A stretch of 35,922 bases of DNA, taken from the NCBI GenBank assembly GCA_020693165.1, contig JAIMJQ010000024.1:1-35922 (forward strand), given 5' to 3'. The notes below the pieces were generated by a model. That model saw nothing but the letters and a program-made list of their open reading frames with translations. It was not told where the DNA came from and ran no database searches. This document shows positions 17,946 to 27,448 of this stretch, piece by piece. Within the stretch, counting starts at the first letter, position 1, and the number at the start of each line of letters is the position of its first letter. The translations under genes were made by a program, and so were the position numbers. This DNA comes from Xanthomonas sp. Its GTDB lineage: Bacteria; Pseudomonadota; Gammaproteobacteria; Xanthomonadales; SZUA-5.

Positions 17946-18197
17946 TCAGTAAATGGCGAACTCGGCCCGACAGCCGTTGCTCACCCAGACGCGATTGCGT
18001 TCGCTACCCCACGAACGCCCGTAGGTGCATGGGTTCGAGCTGTTCTGCTTGTAGACCTCGACGTGTCCGCGGACCGGCAAGTTGCAGTAGACGAAGCGGT
18101 TGTCCCTGGATTCGCAGCGAATGGTCTCGGCCTGCGCGGCGTGCGCGCCCAGCAGCAATGCGCCTGCGCCAATCAGGGCCAGCCGACAACGACTCAT
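17946..18197 (-). CDS. DUF3011 family secreted protein
   Basis: 83 residues with a signal peptide (MSRCRLALIGAGALLLGAHAAQA). The mature part follows the DUF3011 pattern common in Xanthomonadales: IRCESRDNRFVYCNLPVRG, then EVYKQNSSNPCTYGRSWG and VWVSNGCRAEFAIY. Four cysteines probably form two disulfides. The function is not known. Its ATG overlaps the final TGA of the EF-hand reading frame (ATGA at 18194-18197), so its translation was presumably coupled to that gene, which is now disrupted. A longer open frame upstream is only the wrong frame of the EF-hand gene. Confidence 0.8.
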   Translation of the reverse strand: MSRCRLALIGAGALLLGAHAAQAETIRCESRDNRFVYCNLPVRGHVEVYKQNSSNPCTYGRSWGSERNRVWVSNGCRAEFAIY

Positions 18198-18600
18198 GAG
18201 TTGGAACCCTGCTGGTTCTTGCGGGCTGCGGCAAGCGCATCGATTTCGGCCGCATCCAGTTGCCCTCCTGGTCGCCATCGAAGCGGTCGAATACGGTCTG
18301 CAGCGAAGCGCCGAAGTCCGCCCAGCTGACTTTGCCGGCAGCCGCGTGCGCGTCGGCACCCGCGACCCATTCTGGCGGCAACTCGTCGCTATCGAGGCTG
18401 CCGTCGCCGTTGCGGTCGCTGTCATCGAAGCGGCGCAGCATCGCGTTGCGCTATTCCTCGAAGCTGATCTTGCCGTCGATGTTGCGATCCATCCGCTGCA
18501 GCAGGCGCTGCGCGGTATTCACCGGCTCCGCGGCAAAGCTGCCGGTGCTGCACAACAGGACCAGCGCGGCTGCGCCAGTCGTCCACCCATTGCTTGTCAT
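18194..18600 (-). pseudogene. EF-hand calcium-binding protein, disrupted by a stop codon and a frameshift
   Basis: The start ATG at 18600 has a good ribosome-binding site (AGAGGAAC) and a signal peptide (about 1-24, ending GSFAA). The first EF loop DRNIDGKISFEE is complete. It is followed at once by TAG (18451-18453), after which the same frame continues with RNAMLRRFD and a second EF loop DRNGDGSLDSDE. A third loop begins as DGDQEG near 18262-18272. There one base is missing: shifting frame restores QLDAAEIDALAAARK and a stop that overlaps the DUF3011 start. The span of 407 bp is one short of a multiple of three, as expected. Both lesions lie in otherwise well-preserved sequence, which points to recent decay; sequencing error is the alternative. 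The protein would have been periplasmic or secreted. Confidence 0.8.
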
Positions 18601-18950
18601 GGATTGTTCCTCTGTTGCGACTTGCGTCGATGATCGCGCCGTCAGACTGCGCAATCTGCGGATTCCCGCGGACGCGAGCAGCGTTGCAATAATGGCTTGC
18701 CGCAATATCCTGCCGTTCAGGCGCGCCCTGCTGCTGCCCGTTGTCACTGGGGTGCTCAGTTGTTCTGAATACGTTTGCACGCCGGCCGCAGTGCCGGCGA
18801 CGGCGATTAAGCTCCCCCGACGCAATGTCGAAGGCGGCTGGCGCCCTCGCTGTTGCGGCTGGCGACCGTGACCTGTCTTTGTAGCCACCTTCGATGGCGT
18901 TCGGGCTATACGTCCAGTGTGCCGAGTCCCCGTCTCAGCGAGAGTGTTCG
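18601..18950. other. Divergent intergenic region, EF-hand pseudogene to glgP
   Basis: 350 bp with no supported gene. It must hold the promoter of the glgP-glgB-glgX-malQ operon. A possible -10 box TATACG lies at 18907-18912, 39 bp before the glgP ATG, but no clear -35 hexamer is at the right distance. The short frames here have no recognisable protein features. Confidence 0.5.
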
Positions 18951-21446
18951 ATGACCGATAGTTCTGTTGCCAGCAACGGCGCCAATTCCGCATTCAATGA
19001 CGCCACTCGCGCGGAGCTCGCGATCGAGCTGCTGCCGCGCGCGGCCAGCGTGGAGCAGCGCCGAGCGGCGCTGCTGCGGGCACTGGGCAGCGTCTGCCGC
19101 GGCGAATTGCTGCGACGCTGGGCGCGCACCCAGGCGGCTGACGCGCAGGCACTGGCGCAGGGTCGGGCGCGTCGGGTGCACTATTTGTCGATGGAATTCC
19201 TGATCGGTCGCGCGCTCAACAATGCGTTGTCGGCGATGGGCGTGGTGCCGGGGCTGCAGCCGCTGCTGGACAGCTTCGGGCTGCGACTCGGCGATGTGCT
19301 TGAAGGCGAAGCGGATGCGGCGCTCGGAAACGGCGGGCTGGGTCGCCTGGCCGCCTGTTTCCTCGATGCATTCGCCGAGCTTGGATTGCCGGCGTTTGGA
19401 TATGGGCTGCGCTATCAGTACGGCATGTTCGCGCAACAGATCCAGGACGGGCGCCAGGTCGAAGTCGCCGACGACTGGATGCCGGATGGCAATCCGTGGG
19501 AAGTCGCGCGCCCGGAACTGCGCTATGGGGTCGGCTTTGGCGGCCGCGTCTATTCCGACGGCGACGGTCGCCGCTGGACGCCCGGCGAACTGATCAACGC
19601 CCGTGCCTATGACTTCATCGTGCCGGCGCAGCACGGCGAGCATGTCGCCACCTTGCGCCAGTGGCACGCAAGCACCGCCGAATCGATCGACTTCAATGCC
19701 TTCTGTCGCGGCGACTATGCCGCTGCAGCGCAGCAGCGGATTGCTGCCGACGCTTTGAATTGGGTGCTGTATCCGGACGACAGTACCGACGCCGGTCGCG
19801 AGTTGCGTCTGAAACAGGAGTATCTGCTGGTTTCAGCCTCGCTGCAGGATCTGCTGGCGCGGCATCTGCGCGAGGGGGGTCTGATCGAGCATCTGGGTCG
19901 CCGCAACGCGATCCATCTGAACGACACGCATCCGGCGCTGGCGCCGGCGGAACTGATGCGCCTGCTGATGGACGAGCACGGCCTTGATCGCGTGAGCGCG
20001 TGGCGCATCACCCGCCAGGCACTGTCCTACACCAACCACACGTTGCTGCCGGAGGCGCTGGAAACCTGGCCGGTCGCGATGCTGACGCGGCTGCTGCCGC
20101 GACACATGGAGATCATCTTCGAAATCAACGAGCGCCTGTTGGCCGAGGTGCGCGCGCGCATTCCCGGCGACGAGGCGCTGGTGCAGCGGGTTTCGGTGAT
20201 CGAAGAGGCCGACGGCCGCCAGGTGCGGATGGCGGGTCTGGCGATCGTCGCCTCGCACAAGGTCAACGGCGTCGCCGCGCTGCATTCAAGGCTGATGCAG
20301 GACACCATCTTCGCTGACTACGCGCGCCTGTACCCGCAGCGATTCTTCAATGTGACCAATGGCGTCACGCCGCGGCGCTGGTTGCAGCAAGCCAACCCGG
20401 GCCTGTCGGCCTTGCTCGATCGGCGGATCGGCCCGGGCTGGCGCCGCGACCTCGAGCTATTGGCGCAGCTGCGCGCGGGGGCCGACGACGCGCAGTTGCA
20501 AAGCGAGTTCATGGCGGTCAAGCAAGCCAACAAGGAGCGACTGGCTGGGCTTGTCCGACGCGAACTCGGGCTGATCGTTGATCCGACCAGTCTGTTCGAC
20601 GTACAGATCAAGCGCATCCATGAATACAAACGGCAACTGTTGAACCTGTTGCACGTGGTTGGACGCTACCAGGCCATGCTCGCCAACCCTGAAGGCGAAT
20701 CCGGGCGCGGCTGGACCGCGCGTACGGTGATCCTCGCCGGCAAGGCGGCATCTTCCTATCGGACGGCGAAACTGATCGTGCAGCTGGCACACGACATCGC
20801 CCGCGTCATCAACAGCGATACACGCGTGGCCGATCGGCTGAAGCTGGTGTTCGTGCCCAATTACGGCGTCAGCCTGGCGGAGGTCATCATTCCTGCGGCC
20901 GACCTCTCGGAGCAGATTTCCACCGCCGGCACCGAAGCGTCGGGCACCGGCAACATGAAGCTGGCGCTCAACGGCGCTTTGACCATCGGCACCTGGGACG
21001 GCGCCAACATCGAGATGGCGCAGGCGATCGGCGTCGACGATGTGTTCATCTTCGGCTGCAGAGTCGAGGATATCGCAGGCCTGCGCGCCACCGGCTACGA
21101 TCCGCAACTCTACGCCGAACAGGACTACGCGCTGCGCCAGGTGCTTGATGCAATAGCCGATGGCGCTTTTTCGCCGGGCGAGCCGGGTCGCTATCGAGAC
21201 CTGATCCATGGCCTGCTGCATCGCGACCGCTATTTCCTGCTTGCCGATTACAGCGACTACGTGGCCGCACAGGCGCGCGTCGATGCGCTGTTCGAGACGC
21301 CGCATCGGTGGGCCGCCAAAGCGCTGAGAAACATCGCCGGCATGGGCATGTTTTCCGTCGATCGCAGCGTCCGCGAGTACTGGGATCAGGTGTGGTCGCC
21401 TGCGGCGCTGGCCGCCAGCCATCAGGATGGCCGCAGTCATGCTTGA
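18951..21446 (+). CDS. glgP: Glycogen/maltodextrin phosphorylase (copy 1)
   Basis: 831 residues, the full length of a GT35 phosphorylase. It releases glucose-1-phosphate from alpha-1,4-glucan ends, using pyridoxal phosphate. Conserved segments are HYLSMEFLIGRALNNAL near 80, LGNGGLGRLAACFLDAFA near 125-142, the IKRIHEYKRQLLN block near 548-560, and the PLP-lysine segment GTGNMKLALNGALTIGT with K670. The ATG at 18951 was chosen because upstream sequence is not conserved; a frame opens at 18894. It is the first gene of the glycogen operon. Its stop lies just inside the glgB coding sequence. A second phosphorylase is encoded at 27584-30070. Confidence 0.95.
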   Translation: MTDSSVASNGANSAFNDATRAELAIELLPRAASVEQRRAALLRALGSVCRGELLRRWARTQAADAQALAQGRARRVHYLSMEFLIGRALNNALSAMGVVPGLQPLLDSFGLRLGDVLEGEADAALGNGGLGRLAACFLDAFAELGLPAFGYGLRYQYGMFAQQIQDGRQVEVADDWMPDGNPWEVARPELRYGVGFGGRVYSDGDGRRWTPGELINARAYDFIVPAQHGEHVATLRQWHASTAESIDFNAFCRGDYAAAAQQRIAADALNWVLYPDDSTDAGRELRLKQEYLLVSASLQDLLARHLREGGLIEHLGRRNAIHLNDTHPALAPAELMRLLMDEHGLDRVSAWRITRQALSYTNHTLLPEALETWPVAMLTRLLPRHMEIIFEINERLLAEVRARIPGDEALVQRVSVIEEADGRQVRMAGLAIVASHKVNGVAALHSRLMQDTIFADYARLYPQRFFNVTNGVTPRRWLQQANPGLSALLDRRIGPGWRRDLELLAQLRAGADDAQLQSEFMAVKQANKERLAGLVRRELGLIVDPTSLFDVQIKRIHEYKRQLLNLLHVVGRYQAMLANPEGESGRGWTARTVILAGKAASSYRTAKLIVQLAHDIARVINSDTRVADRLKLVFVPNYGVSLAEVIIPAADLSEQISTAGTEASGTGNMKLALNGALTIGTWDGANIEMAQAIGVDDVFIFGCRVEDIAGLRATGYDPQLYAEQDYALRQVLDAIADGAFSPGEPGRYRDLIHGLLHRDRYFLLADYSDYVAAQARVDALFETPHRWAAKALRNIAGMGMFSVDRSVREYWDQVWSPAALAASHQDGRSHA

Positions 21447-23673
21447 TGAAGCTGCGGTGGAAGCGCTGCTGGCAGCGCGTCACTCAGACCCGTTCGCGGT
21501 ACTCGGCTTGCACCATGACGCAGTCGGCGCGCTATGGCTGCGCGCGCTGCTACCGGGGGCAAGCAGCGTCGAAGTGCTCGACGCGATCACTGGGAAACGC
21601 CTGGTGGCGCTGGCGCTGCGCCATCACGACGGTTTGTTCGAAGGGCGCATACCGGTGCGGCGCAAGCGTTTCGACTACCGCCTGCAGGTGCGCTGGCACA
21701 ACGGCAGCAGCGACGTCTACGCCGACGCCTATTCCTACGGCGTGCTGGTCAGCGACGAAGAGCTGCAGGCCTTTCACGAGGGGCGCCATGGGCGTCCGTA
21801 TGCGCTGCTGGGGGCGCATCCGATGTGCATGGGCGAGGATGCACACGTCGGTGGGCGCATCCCGGCATCGCGATCAACGGCTGCGAACCAGGTTCGCGCC
21901 TACAGCGGCCCGGTCCACGGTACCCGCTTCGCAGTCTGGGCGCCGAACGCGAGTCGGGTCAGCGTGGTCGGCAGCTTCAACGGCTGGGACGGCCGACGTC
22001 ACCCGATGCGCCTGCGTCACCCATCCGGCATCTGGGAGATCTTCGTCCCGCATGTCGCCATCGGCGATCTCTACCGGTTCGAGATTGTCGACAGTCAGGG
22101 TCTGCTGCTGCCGCTGAAATCCGATCCGTATGCCTTTGCCGCGCAACTGCGCCCGCAGACGGCCAGTCGCGTGACCGGGTTGCCGCCCGAGCGGCACCTT
22201 CCCGCCGGGCGGGCTGCAGCCAACGAGCGCCATGCACCGATCTCGATCTATGAGGTGCACGCTGCGTCGTGGCGGCACGCCGCCAGCAGCGGCTTCCCGG
22301 ACTGGCGCGAGCTGGCAGCGCAATTGCCGGCCTATGCCGCCGGCCTTGGCTTTACCCACATCGAGCTGCTGCCGATCAGCGAGCATCCGCTCGATGGCTC
22401 CTGGGGCTACCAGCCGGTCGGCCTGCATGCGCCCACTGCGCGCCATGGCGATCCCGCAGGGTTGGCCGAATTCGTCGACGCCTGCCACGCCCACGGCCTC
22501 GGCTTGCTGCTCGACTGGGTGCCGGCGCATTTCCCGTCCGACGCGCATGGGCTGGCAAAGTTCGATGGCACCCCGCTTTACGAGTATGCCAACCCGAAGG
22601 AAGGCTTCCATCGCGACTGGAACACGCTGATCTACAATTTCAGCCGCACCGAGGTGCGCAGCTTCCTGATCGGCAGCGCACGCTTCTGGATGGAGCGCTA
22701 CGCGGTCGATGGTTTGCGCGTCGATGCCGTCGCTTCGATGCTCTACCGCGACTACTCGCGCAATGCCGGCGAGTGGCTGCCGAATGCTTTCGGCGGGCAC
22801 GAAAACCTGGAGGCAATCTCGCTGTTCCGCGCGCTGCACGAGCAATTGGGCCTGGAGTGTCCCGGCTCGGTCACCATCGCCGAGGAATCCACCTCATTTC
22901 CCGGCGTCTCGGCGCCGACCTATGCCGGCGGGCTCGGTTTCCATTACAAATGGAACATGGGATGGATGAACGACACGCTGCGCTATATGAGCGTGGACCC
23001 GATTTACCGGCGCTGGCATCACGACCGCATGAGCTTCGGTCTGGTTTACGCCTTCAGCGAGAACTTCGTGCTGCCGATCTCGCACGACGAAGTCGTGCAC
23101 GGCAAGGGCTCGATGCTGGGCAAGATGCCCGGCGATGACTGGCAGCGCTTTGCCAGCCTGCGGGTCTACTACGGCTTCATGTGGGGACATCCGGGCAAAA
23201 AGCTGCTGTTCATGGGTCAGGAGTTTGCCCAGCCGACCGAATGGAATCATGAGCAGGCGTTGCCCTGGCATTTGCTCGACGATGCTCGGCATGCCGGAAT
23301 GCAGCGCCTGATCCGCGATCTGAACCACCTGTATCGACGCCTGCCGGCGCTGCATCGACTCGATTGCGAGAGCGGCGGTTTCAAGTGGCTGGTCGGCGAC
23401 GATCGCGACAACTCGGTCTATGCATGGGCGCGGCACGACGGCAACGGCGCTAGCGTCGTCGTCGTGTGCAATTTCACGCCGGTGCTGCACCATCATTATC
23501 CGCTGCCGATGCCCGCGGGCATGCGCCGCTGGCGCGAAGTGCTGAACAGCGACTCGTCCTGCTATGGCGGCAGCAACCAGGGCAATGGCGGCCATGTCCT
23601 CAAGGCCGATGCCCAGGGATGCATGCATCTGGTACTGCCGCCGCTGGCAGCCCTGTTCCTGGTGCCGGCATGA
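21439..23673 (+). CDS. glgB: 1,4-alpha-glucan branching enzyme
   Basis: 744 residues, GH13 subfamily 9. It cuts alpha-1,4 chains and re-attaches them as alpha-1,6 branches. An N-terminal N1 module begins HSDPFAVLGLHHD, and a CBM48 module (about 145-250) contains VVGSFNGWDGRRHPM. The catalytic barrel follows: nucleophile D429 (GLRVDAVASMLYRDY), acid/base E482 (TIAEESTSFPGV) and transition-state Asp D550 (PISHDEVVHGKGSM). Start: ATG 21439 is preceded by AGGATGG at about 8 bp and overlaps the glgP stop by 8 bp. ATG 21427 would add four residues. Its TGA overlaps the ATG of glgX. Confidence 0.95.
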   Translation: MLDEAAVEALLAARHSDPFAVLGLHHDAVGALWLRALLPGASSVEVLDAITGKRLVALALRHHDGLFEGRIPVRRKRFDYRLQVRWHNGSSDVYADAYSYGVLVSDEELQAFHEGRHGRPYALLGAHPMCMGEDAHVGGRIPASRSTAANQVRAYSGPVHGTRFAVWAPNASRVSVVGSFNGWDGRRHPMRLRHPSGIWEIFVPHVAIGDLYRFEIVDSQGLLLPLKSDPYAFAAQLRPQTASRVTGLPPERHLPAGRAAANERHAPISIYEVHAASWRHAASSGFPDWRELAAQLPAYAAGLGFTHIELLPISEHPLDGSWGYQPVGLHAPTARHGDPAGLAEFVDACHAHGLGLLLDWVPAHFPSDAHGLAKFDGTPLYEYANPKEGFHRDWNTLIYNFSRTEVRSFLIGSARFWMERYAVDGLRVDAVASMLYRDYSRNAGEWLPNAFGGHENLEAISLFRALHEQLGLECPGSVTIAEESTSFPGVSAPTYAGGLGFHYKWNMGWMNDTLRYMSVDPIYRRWHHDRMSFGLVYAFSENFVLPISHDEVVHGKGSMLGKMPGDDWQRFASLRVYYGFMWGHPGKKLLFMGQEFAQPTEWNHEQALPWHLLDDARHAGMQRLIRDLNHLYRRLPALHRLDCESGGFKWLVGDDRDNSVYAWARHDGNGASVVVVCNFTPVLHHHYPLPMPAGMRRWREVLNSDSSCYGGSNQGNGGHVLKADAQGCMHLVLPPLAALFLVPA

Positions 23674-25907
23674 TCACGCACCTGCCTGCTGCGCTATTGC
23701 CCGGGCGTCCGGCCCCTTTCGGTGCCACATTGGTTGACGCCGGCATCAACTTTGCCGTGTGGTCGGATCACGCCGTGCGCATCGAACTTTGCGTGTTCGA
23801 TGGCGATGGCGCGCGCGAGCTGTGCCGCTATGACCTGGAAGGCCCGGAGGATGGCGTTTTCTGCGGCCTGCTGCCGGGACTCGGCGCCGGGCTGGTTTAT
23901 GGCTTTCGGGCACATGGACCGTATGCGCCAGAGCGCGGTCACCGGTTCAATCCGAACAAGCTGCTGCTCGATCCCTATGCCCGCGAGATCGTCGGCAAGT
24001 TCTGTCTGGAAGACGTCCAGCACGGTTATGAGCTCGGTCATCCAGACGGCGCGCGCTCTTTCGACAGCCGTGACAACGGGCTGGTGGCGCTGAAGGCGCG
24101 AGTGCTGGCGCCGTTCCCGGCGGTCGACTGGCAACGCCCGCAGCGGCGCACCACCGACGTGGTGCTGTACGAGGCGCACGTCAAGGGCTTTTCGATGCAG
24201 CTGCCGGGCCTGCCGGAACAACTGCGCGGCAGCTATGCGGCCCTCGCGCACCCGCTGGCCATCGCTCATTTCCAGCGCCTCGGCGTGACCACGCTGTCGC
24301 TGCTGCCGGTGCAGCAGCGGATCAGCGAACCCGGTCTGGCGCGCGCGGGACTGAGCAATTACTGGGGCTACAACACCATCGGGTTCTTTTGTGCGGATCC
24401 AAGGATGGCGGCAGCAGGCAAAAGCGGGGCAGGGGGCAGGGGGCAGGGGGAATGGCATAGCGCACCTTCTGGCACCGTCGCACACCCCCATGACCGCGAC
24501 ACTGCATTTGCGAGCGACTCAGCCGGTCCCCTGCCCCCTGCCCCTTGCCCCGCTTTTCTCACCCCCGCCGAAGAATTCCGCCAGATGGTGCGCGCGCTCC
24601 ACGCCGCCAACCTCGAAGTCGTCATCGATGTGGTTTACAACCACAGTGCCGAGGGCAGCGAGCTCGGTCCGACCATCAGCTTCCGCGGCCTCGACAATGC
24701 CAGCTGGTATCGCGGGCTGCCCGGCGATCCCGGTCGTTGCGAGAACTTCAGCGGCTGCGGCAATACCCTCAATGTGGCGCATCCGCGGGTGACCCAGTTC
24801 GTGCTCGACTCCCTGCGCTTCTGGGTGCGGGAAATGGGAGTCGATGGTTTTCGTTTCGATCTGGCCACCACCCTTGGGCGGACTGCGCACGGTTTCGAGC
24901 CGGACGCTGCGTTTTTCGTGGCGTTGCGCCAGGATCCGGTGCTGGCGCAGGTCAGGCTGATTTCCGAACCCTGGGACCTCGGCCCCAACGGCTACCAACT
25001 CGGACGCTTTCCGGGTCGCTTCCTCGACTGGAACGATCGTTTCCGCGATGCCGTGCGCGGCTACTGGCTGCAACGTGGCGTCACCCGAGGTGAGTTCGCG
25101 CGGCGCTTCTGCGGTTCCAGCGATCTGTTCCACCACGGCCAGCGCCGCCCCACCGCAAGCGTCAACTTCATCAGTGCGCATGATGGCTTCACGCTGGCCG
25201 ACATGGTCAGTCATGCGCACAAGCACAATCACGCCAACGGCGAGAACAACCAGGATGGTCGCAGCAACGAGCCGAGCGACAATTTCGGTGTCGAGGGCGC
25301 GACCGTGGATGGTTCGATCCTGATCGTGCGCCGACGCGTGCGCCATGCCTTGCTGGCGACCCTGCTGCTCGCCCAGGGAACTCCGATGCTGCTTGCCGGC
25401 GACGAGTCCGGAAACAGTCAGCAGGGCAACAACAATGCCTATTGTCAGGACAATCCGATCGGGTGGCTCGACTGGGTTCCGACACACGACGACAGTGTCG
25501 AACTGGTGCGCGCGTTGTTGCGTCTGCGTGTCGCTGAGCCACTGCTGCATTGTGGCGACTGGTTTGGCGGCGCCCACGACGATGCTGACGTGCGGGTGCT
25601 CTGGCGTACGCCGAGCGGCCGCGAGATGCAGGTCCACGATTGGCACGACCACCAGCAACGCGCCTTCGGCTGCGAACTGATCGAGGCGCAGGCAACCGCG
25701 CCGCGCCTGCGCCTGTTGTTCAATCCCGAGGCGGCACCGGTGATGTTCGAGCTGGGTGCGCGGGATTGGCGCGTGCATCTGGACAGCAGCGGCGAGCATA
25801 TGGCCATCGGCGCCGAGCCAATCCCGATTTCCGACACCCAGATCCTTGCGCCAGCCCGCAGCCTGCTGGTGCTGACGCGGCCCTCAAGTTCCGAGACCAC
25901 TCCATGA
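23670..25907 (+). CDS. glgX: Glycogen debranching enzyme (isoamylase type) with palindromic insertion
   Basis: 745 residues, longer than the roughly 660 of E. coli GlgX. It hydrolyses alpha-1,6 branches of phosphorylase-limit dextrins. The N-terminal CBM48 module (about 10-150) starts GRPAPFGATLVDAGINFAVW. Catalytic residues are D397 (GFRFDLATTLG), E433 (ISEPWDLGPNGYQLG) and D505 (SAHDGFTLADMV). Between the conserved NYWGYNTIGFF and VIDVVYNHSAEG segments, residues about 251-296 are a Gly/Pro-rich stretch encoded by a 138-bp inverted-repeat element (24420-24557). The frame is kept and no stop arises. The ATG overlaps the glgB TGA (ATGA at 23670-23673), and the stop overlaps malQ likewise. Confidence 0.93.
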   Translation: MITHLPAALLPGRPAPFGATLVDAGINFAVWSDHAVRIELCVFDGDGARELCRYDLEGPEDGVFCGLLPGLGAGLVYGFRAHGPYAPERGHRFNPNKLLLDPYAREIVGKFCLEDVQHGYELGHPDGARSFDSRDNGLVALKARVLAPFPAVDWQRPQRRTTDVVLYEAHVKGFSMQLPGLPEQLRGSYAALAHPLAIAHFQRLGVTTLSLLPVQQRISEPGLARAGLSNYWGYNTIGFFCADPRMAAAGKSGAGGRGQGEWHSAPSGTVAHPHDRDTAFASDSAGPLPPAPCPAFLTPAEEFRQMVRALHAANLEVVIDVVYNHSAEGSELGPTISFRGLDNASWYRGLPGDPGRCENFSGCGNTLNVAHPRVTQFVLDSLRFWVREMGVDGFRFDLATTLGRTAHGFEPDAAFFVALRQDPVLAQVRLISEPWDLGPNGYQLGRFPGRFLDWNDRFRDAVRGYWLQRGVTRGEFARRFCGSSDLFHHGQRRPTASVNFISAHDGFTLADMVSHAHKHNHANGENNQDGRSNEPSDNFGVEGATVDGSILIVRRRVRHALLATLLLAQGTPMLLAGDESGNSQQGNNNAYCQDNPIGWLDWVPTHDDSVELVRALLRLRVAEPLLHCGDWFGGAHDDADVRVLWRTPSGREMQVHDWHDHQQRAFGCELIEAQATAPRLRLLFNPEAAPVMFELGARDWRVHLDSSGEHMAIGAEPIPISDTQILAPARSLLVLTRPSSSETTP
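24420..24557. repeat. 138-bp GC-rich inverted-repeat element inside glgX
   Basis: The left arm 24420-24450 begins AAAAGCGGGGCAGGGGGCAG. The right arm 24527-24557 is its reverse complement with only one internal mismatch over 30 bases. The loop is 76 bp. Arms of the GGGGCAGGGGGCAG type are known as dispersed palindromic repeats. The element is 46 codons long, so its insertion leaves the glgX frame open. Confidence 0.85.
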
Positions 25908-27448
25908 TCGAGCTCCATCAGCGCAGTGCCGGCGTCCTGCTCCATATCACCTCGCTGCCTGGACCATTTGGTATTGGCGATTTCGGGCCGGGCGCCTACC
26001 AGTTCGTCGACTGGCTGGTCGCAGCCAACCAGCGTGTGTGGCAATGGCTGCCGATCAATCCGATCGGCCCCGGCAACTCCCCGTACCAGAGTGTCAGCGC
26101 GTTCGCTGGCAGTCCTTTGATGGTGGCGCTGGAGCCGCTGGTGGCGAGCGGTTGGTTGCTGCCACCGACGCTTCCGGAAGGCGGCTTCGACAGCGCTCGC
26201 GTGGAATTCGAGCGGGTGGTGCCGTGGCGGTTGGCGCAACTGCGGCAAGCCGCGCGGGGATTCTTTGCCAATGCCAGTGCCATCGAGCACGCGGAGTTCG
26301 CGCACTGGTGCAGCGAACAGGCGAGCTGGCTTGACGACTACTCGCTGTTCATGGCGCTGGAGGCGGCGCACGTTGGCGCTGCCTGGTGGTACTGGCGGTC
26401 GGACTTGCGTGATCGTGTTCCGGGCGCGCTGGTCGCAGCGCGACTGGAGTTTGCCGACGAAATCCGCTTCTGGCAGTTCGTGCAGTGGTGCTTCGATCAG
26501 CAGGCCTCGGCGCTGAAGCGGTATGCCAACCAGCGCAACGTGAGCCTGATGGGCGATCTGCCGATCTTCATCGCCCATCACAGCGCCGACTGCTGGGCGC
26601 GTCCTGACCTGTACTACCTGGATGACCATTTCCAGCCCACGGTAGTGGCTGGATGCCCGCCGGATGCGATGGCGCCGACCGGCCAGCGCTGGGGCAATCC
26701 GTTGTATCGCTGGGAGCGCATGGCCGCAGAGAACTATGCCTGGTGGACGGCGCGTCTGCGTCGTGCGCTACATCAGGCCGATGTGATCCGCATCGACCAT
26801 TTCCGCGGCTTTGCGGGCTATTACGCGATCCCGGCGAGTTGCCCGACTGCCGAAGAGGGCGAATGGGTGGACGGCCCCGGCAAGGCCTTGTTCGATGCGA
26901 TCAGTGCCGAACTCGGCGAGTTGCCGATCGTCGCCGAGGACCTTGGGCTGATTACCGCCGATGTCATCGAATTGCGCGATGGTTGCGGCTTTCCCGGCAT
27001 GAAGATCCTGCAATTCGCATTCAGTGGGGATGCCCGCAACGAATTTCTTCCGCACAACTACACGCGGCATTGTGTCGCCTACACCGGCACGCACGACAAC
27101 GACACGGTGCGTGGCTGGTGGCACAAGGCCAGCCCGCGCGAGCGCGCCTACGCGGGCAGATATCTGGCACCCGGCGCCATCGACGTGCACTGGGCGATGA
27201 TCCTCGCGTGCTGGAATTCGGTCGCAAATATCGCCGTGGCGCCGTTCCAGGACGTACTTGGCCTCGACAGCAACCACCGGATGAACATCCCCGGTACCAT
27301 GGGCAACCACAACTGGAGCTGGCGCTTCCGTTGGGACATGGTCGGCGACGAGGCCGCCCGCGTGCTCGGTTTGATCACTGCCGCAAGCGGGCGCGGGTCG
27401 GTCGAGCCGATGCTGGCCGAGGACGCTCAGCTTGAAGCAATGGCGTAG
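25904..27448 (+). CDS. malQ: 4-alpha-glucanotransferase (amylomaltase)
   Basis: 514 residues, the size of the compact GH77 enzymes such as Thermus amylomaltase. It transfers maltodextrin segments between chains, freeing glucose and making longer chains that phosphorylase can use. Catalytic residues are visible at the expected places: nucleophile D298 (DVIRIDHFRGF), acid/base E345 (IVAEDLGLIT) and D398 (GTHDNDTVRGWW). The N-terminus RSAGVLLHITSLPGPFGIGD is typical. The ATG at 25904 overlaps the glgX TGA (ATGA), so this is the last gene of the coupled four-gene operon. It faces the second glgP gene across 135 bp, in which I see no strong terminator. Confidence 0.95.
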   Translation: MIELHQRSAGVLLHITSLPGPFGIGDFGPGAYQFVDWLVAANQRVWQWLPINPIGPGNSPYQSVSAFAGSPLMVALEPLVASGWLLPPTLPEGGFDSARVEFERVVPWRLAQLRQAARGFFANASAIEHAEFAHWCSEQASWLDDYSLFMALEAAHVGAAWWYWRSDLRDRVPGALVAARLEFADEIRFWQFVQWCFDQQASALKRYANQRNVSLMGDLPIFIAHHSADCWARPDLYYLDDHFQPTVVAGCPPDAMAPTGQRWGNPLYRWERMAAENYAWWTARLRRALHQADVIRIDHFRGFAGYYAIPASCPTAEEGEWVDGPGKALFDAISAELGELPIVAEDLGLITADVIELRDGCGFPGMKILQFAFSGDARNEFLPHNYTRHCVAYTGTHDNDTVRGWWHKASPRERAYAGRYLAPGAIDVHWAMILACWNSVANIAVAPFQDVLGLDSNHRMNIPGTMGNHNWSWRFRWDMVGDEAARVLGLITAASGRGSVEPMLAEDAQLEAMA

